From Crocodylus rhombifer (Eukaryota; Chordata; Crocodylia; Crocodylidae): DNA of 64,000 nucleotides. Below the pieces are notes generated by a model. The model was not told the origin of the DNA, searched no databases, and saw only the letters and a program-made list of their open reading frames with translations. A program made the position numbers and the translations under genes. This document shows, piece by piece, positions 1 to 10,254 of the stretch. Position 1 is the first letter of the stretch, and each line of letters starts with the position of its first letter. The DNA lies in contig JAVSML010024243.1 of assembly GCA_038503035.1 (NCBI GenBank), positions 128,647 through 192,646 of the forward strand, in the 5' to 3' direction.

Positions 1-1455
1 GTTTAATATCTAGGTGGCCTCTCTGAAAATGGACAGTACCTCAATCTTGCTACTGAGGAATTTTTTAGACCAAAATGCAAGTGAATAAGGAATCTGAACT
101 TCTTAATGTTTTTTGGTTATTGCAGGGTTTCTTAAAAGCTACAAAAATCCCTAAGAGGTAGAAAAGGATCTGGGCCTAAACAGAGAAAGTGATCTTATAC
201 AGACAGAAAAGTATTTTGGGAAAGATGGACACATTCTGGTTGCTGCATTTGTTGAAGGAGCTCCCAAATGCAAGGTGGGCAGGGACTCCCATCTGCCATC
301 AATTCTGAAGAATCATCATAAGGTGTTTCCTGACAGTTGCACTGGTGCAGAGGCCTGCATTCGTAATGTTCCTGTTCTTGGTATCATGAAGACAAATTAG
401 TTTCTTCACTGTCAGAGAATTGTCAGTCTGGAACCTTTTTAAGCACCTAATTCATATTTTAAAAGACCTGACATTGAATCCTTTGGTGATTGATTGTGTT
501 ATCTGACAAATGCTCCAGAATTTTTCTGAGAAATAATAACGATAATATTTGATTTTTTTGCCTTAAGATATGATTTAGCATAAGCCTTCTACAAATGTAC
601 AATCCTTACTCATGGAGTTTCTTTCCAGATACTGGTAATCAGATAGTTTTAAAATACAGATGAGAATCCTCTTGAATAAGGTTGAAGAAATGCTATTATA
701 ATTAGATCAAGGTTTTTAGCTAAATTGTTTTCTTTTAAAAAGGTCATGTGGTCAAAGTACAATGGTACTAACTGCCTTATAAAAGTACTTGGTGGAACAG
801 ACTTGCCAGGCATCATATTGAGTATCTTTTCCCTTGCCATGTAATAAAGAAAGTTTTAAGCAGTGTGCTCAAAAGTAGTCTTGTCTGTTTTCCAAGTGTT
901 TACTTAAACAAAACTCATATAATAGGTTGTCTGAATAAAGACTGTTTCATTATTACCAAATCCTTTGTCCTATTCAGGATTGGGAATTTTTCAAAAGATT
1001 GTACAAGGACATTCAAAAGGTAATGTTTTTATATGATAATAAAAATTATCAACATAGTATAAAATTTGCACTTCTGTGCTTAATAAAACAAAAATGAAAA
1101 CATTGATTCTCCAAACCTTTACACACACACCTACCAAAGATAGTTTTAATTCTGCACACAAGCTGTTGGAGGACTATTTTCTCTTCCATGGAATAAAGGT
1201 AAACGTATATATACTTACTGATGTAATTTTTGCATTACTTCATTACCTGTAAAGTTACTATATATTTTTGCACATACAACGTGTTCCAGAATATATTATG
1301 CACCTTGCTTTTGAAAGGCAGAATTTTTTTTTCAGTTTTATGGGTGTATAGAACAGAGACAGAGCCTAGTTTTCAAATTACTTGCCTTACCTTTTCTGCG
1401 TAAGTAACGCTTAAAACCTAACTGCTATTAAAGACTGGTATCCATATGTGAATCT
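1..1455. other. AT-rich DNA, no gene seen
   Basis: AT-rich, without recognisable coding potential or a repeat I can name. The longest open frame is 63 codons and matches nothing I know. The stretch could be intron or intergenic DNA. Confidence 0.6.
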
Positions 1456-1960
1456 GTGATTTTTGTGTCACATGGGGACATGGGTCAGCACTTGGGGATT
1501 GAGGTGCTAATCAAGGTCAGGAAGAGTGAGAAAAACCCAGGAACAAGCTAGATCAGGAAGCTAAGAGGTCAATCCAAGAACAGGGTCTAAGAGTGAGCTG
1601 AGTTACAAGTCAGGAGGTCAAGCTGGGAGCAGGGTCAGAAGGTATGCTGGAGGGACCAATAAAGTATCCTTGGGTCAGTTTGAACCTTGTTACCCTAACA
1701 CTACCATTCCTGAACAGGGGTTTATATAGAGGAAGTGAAGAGTCAGTTGACCCTGGCAGGACAGGGAGTAAGTGAAGGGTTTGGCCCTGCTGAAACTTCA
1801 GGCCAGCCTTGCCTTGTCTGGGTGGTCAGCTGTGAAGTGGCAGACCTGCACTGGCCAGGCTGAGGCCCCAGGTTCCAGGCCATAGCCTGATATTTTGAAA
1901 AAAGCTAAAGAGTCTCTAAGCCTGACAGAAAGGGCAGCCAGAGAGATCAGAAGCATCTAG
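1456..1960. repeat. Unclassified interspersed repeat with imperfect internal tandem units
   Basis: The composition changes abruptly from AT-rich to balanced and purine-rich. Words of the type 'caggaagctaagaggtcaa', 'caggaggtcaagctggga' and 'agcagggtcagaag' recur every 25-40 bases between about 1515 and 1650, followed by a GC-rich tail to about 1880. This looks like a low-copy interspersed repeat with internal minisatellite structure. I cannot assign a class and see no clear terminal repeats or target duplication. Confidence 0.4.
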
Positions 1961-2254
1961 CAGACAACAAAATTGCTTAAGAAACATTAGGGTAGATTAG
2001 TGAAACATCAAAACCATTAAAAAATATCAACTTCTCCACTTAATACATGCATTGCAATTTTGTGGGGCTAATATTTTGGGGGAAAAGGTAGGTGTTGTGT
2101 ACAAGAAAATACAGTATAGTATAATTTCAAGTTATTATATAAGAATAAAACCTCAGGAGAGAGTGTGTGTGGGGAGCCTGGGAAAATCCCCTGGGTCAAG
2201 CAAGATCCATAGAGCACTTCTGAAGAAAGAGGTTTTAGGGAGAAGGGTTAAACT

Positions 2255-2620
2255 GTAGGCATATACAGGTGCATATTTACTGCACAGTAACCAAAATTAC
2301 TTCACAGTGCAGGCATACATCTGCACATACACACCTGCACTGTGCAGTAAATATGGTGACTTATGCTGATGTAGCATAAATTTGATACCTGTATCATACA
2401 TGTATGAAATTTAAGCCCGATTAGTTACTGTACAGTAACTCACATAAAGACACCTTACTGAGCAGTAACACTGTGTGTGTAGACTATCTTTAGTCCCAAG
2501 TCAGTCCACACACAGTGTTAATACACTTTAACACCTGCATGTGTAGATGCCAGCCTATTCCTGCTAAATTTAAGATGGCATAAATGCACATATAGACATA
2601 CCCACAGAATAGCTGAACAT
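2255..2620. mobile_element. Palindrome-rich non-autonomous DNA transposon (MITE)
   Basis: The two ends are loosely inverted relative to each other (left end 'ggcatatacaggtgcatat', right end complement 'ggtatgtctatatgtgcat'). The interior is packed with the words actgcacagtaa and ttactgtgcagt in both orientations. An 18-bp perfect palindrome, agttactgtacagtaact, lies at 2423-2440. There is no coding capacity. The 'gtgtagac'/'gtctacac' words near the ends recur in other short elements of this window (about 48030 and 53990). A clean target duplication was not found, so the superfamily is open. Confidence 0.55.
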
Positions 2621-3671
2621 ATAGTAATGGTTTGGTGGCAGCTCTGCAAAATGGGGTATATGGCTGTATCTCCAGGTTTCTTCATTTTGTAGTTTGCGTG
2701 TTGGGTCTGCAATTTATGCCATAAAAGTTCACACTTCCTGAATTTCCCAGTATTAAAAGCTTTTATTTTAGGTATTGCCTGTCATTCAAATCCCCATTCT
2801 TTCTTTTTATTGTTTTTTTTTTTCTCTCTCCTTGTTAGGATTTCTTCTTTCAGGAACTATGAAAACTTTTAGAAAGCAAATTATTACTTTCTGTGGTGGA
2901 AATGAAAGTTCTTTGGAGAGCCGTCATTGTGCATCTTCATCATAACTAAATCAAAATAACGTAACTAATCTCTCCATTTGTTCTATAAACTAAATCCTAA
3001 GCTCGTATTCTTTCATTAAAGATCAGAATGAGATTACAAAGGAGACATTAATGGTTGTTGCTAGACAATTATGTCATTTTAAATCACTCTTAAATCTTGA
3101 GAGTATTAAAAATAACACACTCCTAAAATGAGTCAGAACACTACTTTTAATAGCTTGGTGATAATACATGCTTTCATTCTGAAATTTTCCATTCAGTTCT
3201 CCCTTTATTCACTGTAAAGAGAAGTTTTCTTGTCAAGTGTATAAGGTGATATTACTAGAGTGGCCATTGCTAACCTTACCAATATTAGAAAATACCAATT
3301 GTAGAAAATAAATTATTTTTTTAAAGTTATGTTCCATGTTATTTGCATAGCTGCATAAATCTTCAGGGCTAGGGAGGGGAGTGAANNNNNNNNNNCATTC
3401 ACCAACTACTTCAGGCATCATTCACATACAAACTGTTTATATAGTTTCCTAGGAAGAGCAAGATCTCTGAATTTTCTGCATGTAGTGCAATACCATAACC
3501 ATGGCAAGACCTAGGATTTTAAGAAGGGTGGTACAGATGGTGCAGTACATCATCAGAGAAATCACAACACACATTTTTATGCAGGTACAAAGAAACTAGA
3601 AGCTTTACTAAAATGCTAGGGACCTATAGCTATATTATTCAGTCTAAGATCAAAGCAAAAAACACTTTATT
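2621..3671. other. AT-rich DNA with one assembly gap, no gene seen
   Basis: Only short ORFs. A T-rich stretch lies near 2800-2825. Nothing resembles an exon or a named repeat until the CR1 3' end begins at 3672. Confidence 0.55.
3386..3395. other. Assembly gap (10 N)
   Basis: Ten N bases of probably arbitrary length. The left flank is purine-rich (agggaggggagtgaa). Confidence 0.99.
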
Positions 3672-3880
3672 GAATCATAGAATCATAGAAGTAGAGTTGG
3701 AAGGGACCTTGTAGATCTTCAAGTCCGACCCACTTCCTGGGCAGGAATAAAACTGGGCTCAAATGACTACAGCCAGGTAGGCATCAAGCTCTTCTTAAAG
3801 ACCCCCAGGGTAGGAGCCAGCACCACTTCCCTTGGAAGCTGGTTCCAGATCCTAGCCACCCTAACTGTGAAGTAGTGCCT

Positions 3881-4144
3881 TCAGACGTCTAATCTACACC
3901 TACTCTCCAACAACTTATGGCCGTTATTTCTTGTTATGCCAGGGGACGCTAGGGGAAACAAGGTCTTTCCCAAACCCTTCTTGTCCCCACTAGTGAGTTT
4001 ATAGACAGTCACCAAGTCCCCCCTCAGCCGTCTCTTGTGAAGGCTGAACAGGTTCAGGTCCCGCAGTCTCTCATTGGAGGGTCTGCCCTGTTGTCCCCGG
4101 ATCATGCGGGTGGCCCTCCTCTGGACCCTCTCAATGTTGTCCAC
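3881..4144 (-). pseudogene. CR1 ORF2 remnant: C-terminal region
   Basis: An 87-codon segment carrying the C-terminal signature of CR1 ORF2: QRRATRMIRGQQGRPSNERLRDLNLFSLHKRRLRGDL at residues about 8-44, then NNGHKLLESRCRLDV at the end. The function of this region is not established. The frame is lost between 4307 and 4144 and again before the natural C-terminus. The 3' UTR, with the CR1 tail, follows from about 3880 down to 3672. Confidence 0.85.
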
Positions 4145-4306
4145 ATCCCTCCTGAAGTGGGACGCACAGAACTGGACACTTTACTCCAGCTGTGGCCTGA
4201 CAAGCGTCGCATAGAGGGGGAGGATCACCTCCCTGGCTCACCTTGAGATGCACCTGTGGATGCACGACAAGGTCTGGTTAGCCCTGCCAACCGTGACCTC
4301 GCATTG

Positions 4307-4594
4307 TCAGCCCCTGTTCATCTTGGAATCAATAATGACTCCAAGATCCCTTTCTGCCTCTGTGCTCTCGAGAAGGGAGTTTCCCATCTTATAAGTGTGT
4401 TGCTGGTTACTACTGCCCAAGTGCAGCACCCTGCACTTGTCAGTATTGAAACACACCCTGTTTTTGTTAGCCCACCCCTGTAACCTATCCAGTGCTTGCT
4501 CCAGTCTTTCCCTTCCTACTAGCATGCTCACCTCACCCCAAATTTTGGTATCATCAGCAAATTTAAATACGTTGCTTTTCACCCCATCGTCCAA
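4307..4594 (-). pseudogene. CR1 ORF2 remnant: RT catalytic core (FADD) and thumb start
   Basis: A 95-codon continuation of the same reading frame as 4667-5440. The catalytic box FADDTKIWG is intact at residues 12-20, followed by the conserved FNTDKCRVLHLGSSN segment and RDLGVIIDSKMN. It stops at another TGA at the position of a Trp codon in the sister copy (MGWQCG there). Two Trp-to-TGA changes in one frame account for both breaks of the core domain. Confidence 0.88.
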
Positions 4595-4666
4595 ATCGCT
4601 GATAAAGAAATTGAACAGTGCGGGCCTAAGGACCGAGCCCTGGGGGACTCCACTGCCTACTTCTCC

Positions 4667-5440
4667 TCATGTCAAATATGACCCATCCACCACCACCCTC
4701 TGAGTACGACCCTTGAGCCAATCTGCAATCCATCTGCCTGTGTAGGCATCAATGCCACAGTCACCTAGTTTTTTAATGAGGATGGGGTGGGAGACAGTGT
4801 CAAAGGCCTTGCTGAAGTCCAGAAAGACTACGTCCGTGGCGACACCTGCAGCCAAAGCTTTTGTGACCTGATCATAAAAGGCAATCAGGTTGGTCTGACA
4901 TGACCTGCCCCTAATGAAACCATGCTGGTTGCCCTTGAGCATCATCTCTGAAGCCAGCCCATCGCAGATGTGCTCCTTGATAATCTTCTCAAGGAGTTTC
5001 CCTAGGTTTGAGGTAAGAGTGATGGGTCTATAGTTGCCCATGTCCTCCCTCCTCCCTTTTTTAAAGATGGGGACCACGTTGGCTATCTTCCAATCATCTG
5101 GCACCTGGCCCAAGCACCAAGAGCACTCATAAAGCCGTGCCAAAGGCCCTGTAATAGCCCCTGCTAGTTCCCTCAACACCTTGGGATGGAGAGCATCTGG
5201 ACCTGCTGATTTGAACAAGTCCAGCCCCTCCAGAAGCTCTCTAATCCGGTCCTCCCCAACCTCAGGTCTGAAGGTGTTCCCCTCAAGTCCATCTTGTATC
5301 ACGGTGGGGAAGTCCCAGTCCCTGCCCAAGAAAATGGAGGTGAATAATTGGTTAAAGACATCTTCTTTCTCCTCTGGCGCAACCACCAGAGTGCCCAGAG
5401 AACCTTGCAGGGGCCCCACATTTCCCGGCGCTTTCTTCAT
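4667..5440 (-). pseudogene. CR1 ORF2 remnant: reverse transcriptase N-terminal and palm region
   Basis: A 257-codon segment of the CR1 reverse transcriptase. Motifs in order are VPDDWKIANVVPIFKKG (residues about 113-129), NYRPITL (136-142), NQHGFIRGRSCQTN (171-184) and the catalytic motif A, DFSKAFD (208-214), with its first Asp intact. The frame ends at a TGA where the related copy at 6445-8091 has a Trp codon (TWKDVGSG in that copy). Beyond the stop the same frame continues through GVPQGSVL into the next open segment (4307-4594). The damage here is therefore a single point mutation. Confidence 0.9.
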
Positions 5441-5794
5441 CCTCCCTATCTATTTGAAAAAGGCCTTTTTATTATCTTTGGATTTTGGATGCTAGTCCTA
5501 GCTCTGTGTCTGCCTTAGCTTTCCTGACAGCCCCCCTACAGGCCTGAGCAGAGGAGGTATACTCCTCTTTGGAGATAGCACCCCCCTTCCATTGGTTGTA
5601 CACTGCATTTTTGGCAATCAGGAATTCCCAGACACCCTTGGTGTGCCAGGGGGGCTTTTGGGCACTCCTGCCACCTTGCTTCTTTTTTAGATGGTCACCC
5701 CTTAGGCCCTGAGTATCGTCTCCTTAAGGAACAACCACTCATCTTGGACACTGAGTTCCCCTGCTCTCGAGAACCCCAGCACCTCTCCCACTAA

Positions 5795-6277
5795 TCACAA
5801 CTCCTTGAAGTTGGCCCTCTTGAAGTTTAGGACTACCACCTTGCTGCAGGCCCTTGACACCCTGCACTGGATGGTGAATTCCAGCAAGCGATGATCGCTA
5901 TCACCCAGGTGGTCAAGAACCTGGAGGCCCCTTATCAGGTCGTCGCTTATGGCCAGGATCAGATCCAACAGGGTATCTCCTCTGGTGGGACCGTGCACCT
6001 CCTGAATTAAGTGGAGGTCCTGTATCTCAGCCAGGAACCTCCTGGAACGATTCGACCTGGCTGACTGTTCCTCCCAGCAGATGTCCGGGTAATTTAAATC
6101 ACCCATGACAACTACATCCCTTGCTTTAAGTGCCTCTGCAAGCTGGCCCAAAAATTCCAGGTCCAGCTCCTCCCCTTGGTTGGGGGGTCTGTAGTAGACC
6201 TCCACCGTTAGATCCCTCTCCCCACAACCACCTTGTATTTTGACCCAGAGCACTTCAGCTTGCCCCTCCTCTGCCAC
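5795..6277 (-). pseudogene. CR1 ORF2 remnant: C-terminal half of the endonuclease domain
   Basis: A 160-codon open segment of the APE-like endonuclease that nicks target DNA for CR1 integration. Visible family motifs are YRPPNQ (about residues 29-34), MGDLNYPDICW (58-68), a DLIL segment near 106 and the catalytic SDHRLLEF motif (126-133), in the order expected for the exonuclease-endonuclease-phosphatase fold. The N-terminal third, including the first catalytic Asn and Glu region, is absent because the element is truncated at about 6290. The methionine at the start is internal to the ancestral protein and is no real initiator. The frame closes at the linker, where small indels accumulate (5440-5795). 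Confidence 0.88.
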
Positions 6278-6444
6278 ATTGGAATGTGTGTTAATTTACC
6301 ATAAAATATATTATTTATTAGAAACACAAGGCAGAGATGGAACTGGGATTAGCTTCCCAGATTAAGGACAATAAGAAGTCCTTTTTTAAATACATAGGGG
6401 GTAAAAAGAAGGTCCCAGGTAATGTGGGGCCCTTGTAGGATGCG

Positions 6445-8091
6445 TTGGGAAACTTGGTCATCACACCAGACAGCAAAGCTAACATGTTTAATGATTTCTT
6501 TGCCTCCGTCTTCCTAAGTAGGGACCAGAACAGCCATCTCCCTGCTGGGCCCCCCTCGGGCCCGGGGGGAGGCACACCTGGGCCACGGGTTAGCAAGGAT
6601 TTAGTTAGGGAGCTTCTGGAGGGGTTGGACATATTCAAGTCAGCCAGTCCAGATGATCTCCACTCTAGAGTTCTAAAGGAACTGGCCGAAGTCATTGCAA
6701 GTCCCCTGGCACAGCTTTACGAGCAATCGTGGTGCTCTGGTGAGGTACCGGAGGACTGGAAGAGGGCCAACGTGGTTCCCATCTTCAAAAAAGGCAGGAA
6801 GGAGGACCCAGGAAACTATAGGCCGGTTAGTCTTACCTCGATCCTAGGTAAGCTGTTTGATAAAATTATGCTGGCACACATCCAGGAGGGGCCAGCAGGG
6901 GACTGCATGCTTAGGGGCAACCAACACGGGTTCATCAGTGGCAGGTCCTGTCAGACCAACCTGGTGGCCTTTTACGATCAGATCACCAGATCATTAGATG
7001 CACGGGTAGCAGTGGATATAGTCTTCCTGGACTTCCAGAAGGCTTTTGACACTGTCTCTCACCCCGTTCTCATTAAGAAACTGGGGGGCTGTGGTGTAGA
7101 CACCCACACAGTCAAATGGGTCGCCAACTGGCTGGAGGGACGCACCCAGAGGGTGGTAGTGGATGGGTCCTTCCCAACCTGGAAGGACGTGGGCAGTGGG
7201 GTTCCACAGGGCTCTGTCCTCGGGCCTGCACTGTTCAACATCTTCATCAGTGATTTGGACGAGGGGGTAAAAAGCACCCTGTTCAAATTTGCTGATGACA
7301 CTAAGATGTGGGGGGACGTGGGCACACTGGAAGGATTCAACAGGCTACAATCAGACCTCGACAGGTTACAAGGGTGGGCGGACGAGAATAGGATGGGTTT
7401 CAACATAGACAAGTGCAAGGTGATGCACCTCGGGAGGAACAACTGGAACCATATCTACAGGTTAGGGAACACCCTTCTTGTTAGCACGGAGGCAGAAAAG
7501 GATCTTGGGGTCATCACTGACTCCAAGATGAACATGGGCTGGCAGTGTGGGGAGGCAGTCAGGAAGGCCAACCGCACCTTGTCATGCATCCACAGATGCA
7601 TCTCGAGCAGGTCCAAAGAGGTGATCCTCCCCCACTATGTGGCACTGGTTAGGCCGCAGTTGGAGTACTGCATCCAGTTCTGGGCGCCACACTTCAAGAG
7701 GGATGTCAACAGCATGGAGACGGTCCAGAGGAGGGCCACTCGTATGATCAGGGGACAACAGGGCAGGCCCTATGAGGAGAGGCTACGGGACCTGAACCTG
7801 TTCAGCCTCCAAAACAGAAGGCTGAGTGGGGATCTTGTGGCCTGTTATAAACTAGTCAGAGGGGATCAGCAGGCATTGGGGGAGTCACTGTTCCCCCGAG
7901 TACTGCCAGGAGTGACCAGGAATAATGGTCACAAGCTGGCAGAGGGTAGGTTTAGGTTAGATATCAGGAGGTGCTACTTCACGGTCAGGGCGGCTAGGGT
8001 CTGGAACCAACTTCCAAGAGAAGTGGTGCAGGCTCCTACCCTGGGGGTGTTTAAGAGGAGGTTAGATGAACATCTTGCTGGGGTCATTTGA
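6445..8091 (+). CDS. CR1 ORF2 fragment: reverse transcriptase and C-terminal domain (548 codons)
   Basis: Non-LTR reverse transcriptase of the CR1 clade, which copies the element's RNA at a nicked chromosomal 3' end. Visible in order: VPEDWKRANVVPIFKKG (residues 101-117), NYRPVSL (124-130), NQHGFISGRSCQTN (159-172), motif A DFQKAFD (196-202), motif B SGVPQGSVLGP (251-261), motif C FADD (282-285; both Asp present), then FNIDKCKVMHLG (319-330), a C-terminal RRATRMIRGQQGRPYEERLRDLNLFSL block (429-455), and a natural end (EHLAGVI). All catalytic residues are intact. The first Met follows an in-frame TAG by two codons and is internal to the ancestral protein; the endonuclease is missing, so the element cannot mobilise itself. 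Translation in the cell is not implied. Confidence 0.85.
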   Translation: MGNLVITPDSKANMFNDFFASVFLSRDQNSHLPAGPPSGPGGGTPGPRVSKDLVRELLEGLDIFKSASPDDLHSRVLKELAEVIASPLAQLYEQSWCSGEVPEDWKRANVVPIFKKGRKEDPGNYRPVSLTSILGKLFDKIMLAHIQEGPAGDCMLRGNQHGFISGRSCQTNLVAFYDQITRSLDARVAVDIVFLDFQKAFDTVSHPVLIKKLGGCGVDTHTVKWVANWLEGRTQRVVVDGSFPTWKDVGSGVPQGSVLGPALFNIFISDLDEGVKSTLFKFADDTKMWGDVGTLEGFNRLQSDLDRLQGWADENRMGFNIDKCKVMHLGRNNWNHIYRLGNTLLVSTEAEKDLGVITDSKMNMGWQCGEAVRKANRTLSCIHRCISSRSKEVILPHYVALVRPQLEYCIQFWAPHFKRDVNSMETVQRRATRMIRGQQGRPYEERLRDLNLFSLQNRRLSGDLVACYKLVRGDQQALGESLFPRVLPGVTRNNGHKLAEGRFRLDIRRCYFTVRAARVWNQLPREVVQAPTLGVFKRRLDEHLAGVI

Positions 8092-8097
8092 CCCCAG
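8078..8097 (+). other. Hairpin spanning the CR1 ORF2 stop codon
   Basis: Perfect 8-bp stem, ctggggtc / gaccccag, with a 4-base loop. The ORF2 stop codon tga straddles the loop and the right arm. The related copy at 24184-24203 keeps the hairpin with one stem C replaced by T (G-C to G-U). This may be a recognition or structural element of the CR1 3' end; function is inferred. Confidence 0.6.
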
Positions 8098-8172
8098 TAT
8101 TCTTTCCTGCCATGGCAGGGGGTCAGACTAGATGATCTGCTCAGGTCCCTTCCAACCCTAGAAACTATGAAA

Positions 8173-10254
8173 CAAAAAGTAGGCCAAAATAATCAAAATA
8201 TATTGGGTTTTTTAGTCATTAGAATCAAGTGTCCATCTCTTTCAGATTCATAAAAAAGCAAGCCTTCTTGAGCATCTTGCCACTGCATCCAGTGCTTCAC
8301 TGAAAGCTAATTCCACACCTAGTTAATGTTTTTAGCTAGCGTTAAAAACAGCCTGAAGGACTGTGAAACAGGAGCTACATTGCCAGGAACAGGTAACAGA
8401 AAGCAGAACCACAGAAGAAAGAATAGCTTCAGTAGTGGAACATTAAGACCATTAAAGCAAGAAGGGTCATTTACTCCCATGGAATTAAGAGTTTAGAAGG
8501 AATCAGATAAATTATAATTAGCCATGAACTCAAATGACACCCATATTGCTGCCTGAACAGAAATATTGCTGCAAATTCTAGACAGCTGGTTTTAAACTTG
8601 TGGGGGGAGGGTCCAGAAATCAGGTACGGAGCACAAATGCACTCTTCCCCCTTCCCCCAATCCAACCTAATCATAACCTAGGTAAGGGTTAATACATTGT
8701 ATGTTCATTATGCAGGCATGGTAGTAGTCTTGCATAATGAATATATATGAACAAGGAAACAAGGGAATGAGGAGCAAATTAGGTTAGGAAAATATGTATA
8801 AATGATCCTATTCTACCTAATAATATACAAAAATCAAGGGTGCAACTGCACACGTGCAGATCAAAAAATCGAGTAGGTAAACTAAGTGCAATGAACACTA
8901 ACGTGTTATAGGAATACTGTAACAAAGCTAGTCAGTGTGAACTACTTTGAATAGTTTCTGCACTTTCTGGTCAGGTATTCAGACTTGCAGGGGTTCTTTT
9001 ACATAATAACTGGTCTAATAGACTAGATTAAAAATGGGATTTTTGCCTAAAGCTGAATTTTGAGAAAATTCTAAATAAAAAATTGTTATGGGAAAAAAAT
9101 CAGTATTTTTTGAAAACAAAAGTATTATTTCTTTTAGCTTGATTTTTCTCTCACGTAGAGAATTGGGAATAAATGGGAAAAATTTAAGAGTAAAAGGGAG
9201 AAGTATTATTTTCACTATTTTCTAATTGGCAATAGTTGAAAAAGTGTCAGACAATGAAGATAGATAATGTTATTTCTGCCCATATGTCTCTTAAGCACTT
9301 TTGAAAATACCCTGGATGGCTGTATAATTTTAAGCTTTCATTTTGAAAAGTCTTGGCCCATATAAAGATTAGATCTGTTGAGAAAGTGGCTGCCTGTACA
9401 GAAGTATTGATGGTGTTGAGTATTTTTTAGGATAGTATATTTTAGAATATGAGAAATTAGCAACACTAGAAGGAAGAAATGGTTTCAGATAGTTTTCTCC
9501 TGTTCTAACCAAAAGAAACTGTTCATGGTTTGTACATGGTAACAAGAGCGATATCTAGTTTTTTGTTTCCAAAGACATTATACAATGTTAGATTCCAAGC
9601 ATTCACTTTATTGTCAAATAAGAATTTTACTCTTTCCTAATTTAAAATTAATTATCACCCATTTGCAGCAAGGCTATGTGCTAGAATGGAAAGGCACATT
9701 TTGGGGGGGAATGTATAAATAGACAACATATTGCCTGAATACAATGCCCTCAATACTAGCATATCTGTACATGGTAAGAAATGCTCATATATAAAGACAT
9801 GGGCAGCAGCACTATATTCTAATATGTAAAGATAAGGAAAAATGAAGTGCTTGTCAGAGAAAGAAAAGCTTCAGCTTCCTGAATATTTTATTTTCTTAGT
9901 TTACTGTACAAACCAAAAATATCACAAGAAATATTCACTTTAAGTCAACCCCCTGAAAATGGAGTTAAAATGGCTGGCTACTTAAGTAAATAAAAAGAAT
10001 TGTTTTGTATTGATCTATATATTTCATTTTCATTATGGATATTTTGAACCTTTAGAAAACTAACAGGTTTTGAAATAAAAATATCCTTTTGGGGGAAAAA
10101 AGAATCATTCTGAAAATACTGAAATCAGTTTTGCTTTAATGATTTTTTCCAGACAAAACTATTTGTTGAATTTGACCTAATAGATGATTTCAGTTGCTAT
10201 AAAATTGTAATTTTCAGTAAATAATATATTCATCTGAAAAAATGCATCCATTTC
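8173..10254. other. AT-rich DNA, no gene seen
   Basis: Long AT-rich stretch with only short ORFs. Parts of 9030-9200 and 10040-10200 are rich in AAAAT/ATTTT words in both orientations and may be worn-out foldback elements, but I cannot define ends. Confidence 0.5.

Larger units (their letters stand above)
3672..6297 (-). mobile_element. CR1 LINE retrotransposon, 5'-truncated, antisense
   Basis: Read on the minus strand this is a non-LTR retrotransposon running from the C-terminal half of the endonuclease (about 6280) through the linker, reverse transcriptase and C-terminal region to a short 3' UTR. It ends at 3672 in two tandem copies of the octamer (ATTCTATG type, seen here as 'gaatcatagaatcatagaa'). 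That terminus and the sequence next to it (complement of 'gttggaagggacctt') are diagnostic of the CR1 clade. A full CR1 would also have ORF1 and the N-terminal half of the endonuclease; both are missing, the usual outcome of incomplete target-primed reverse transcription. Stops and small indels make it inactive. Its 5' end sits about 25 bases from the 5' end of another CR1 of opposite orientation. Confidence 0.93.
6322..8172 (+). mobile_element. CR1 LINE retrotransposon, 5'-truncated, well preserved
   Basis: The element starts in the linker between endonuclease and RT (KDNKKSFFKYIGG is readable from about 6364) and runs through the complete RT, C-terminal region and 3' UTR. It ends with 'ccctagaaactatgaaac' at about 8172. 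One frame is open from 6322 to 8091 except for one TAG at 6436-6438, in the segment that reads GNVGPLQ in the neighbouring CR1. The terminus lacks the tandem ATTCTATG octamers and instead matches the copy ending at 24280, so both belong to one subfamily. Low damage marks it as the youngest LINE here. It lies head to head with the antisense CR1 at 3672-6297. Confidence 0.92.

Noticed and set aside
6445..8091. Host gene of 548 codons
   Set aside because: It is plainly CR1 reverse transcriptase with the LINE 3' UTR and tail following the stop codon.
3672..8172. Twin priming as the origin of the head-to-head CR1 pair
   Set aside because: Twin priming inverts only the 5' part of a single element. 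Here both halves have their own complete 3' ends of different types, so there were two insertions.
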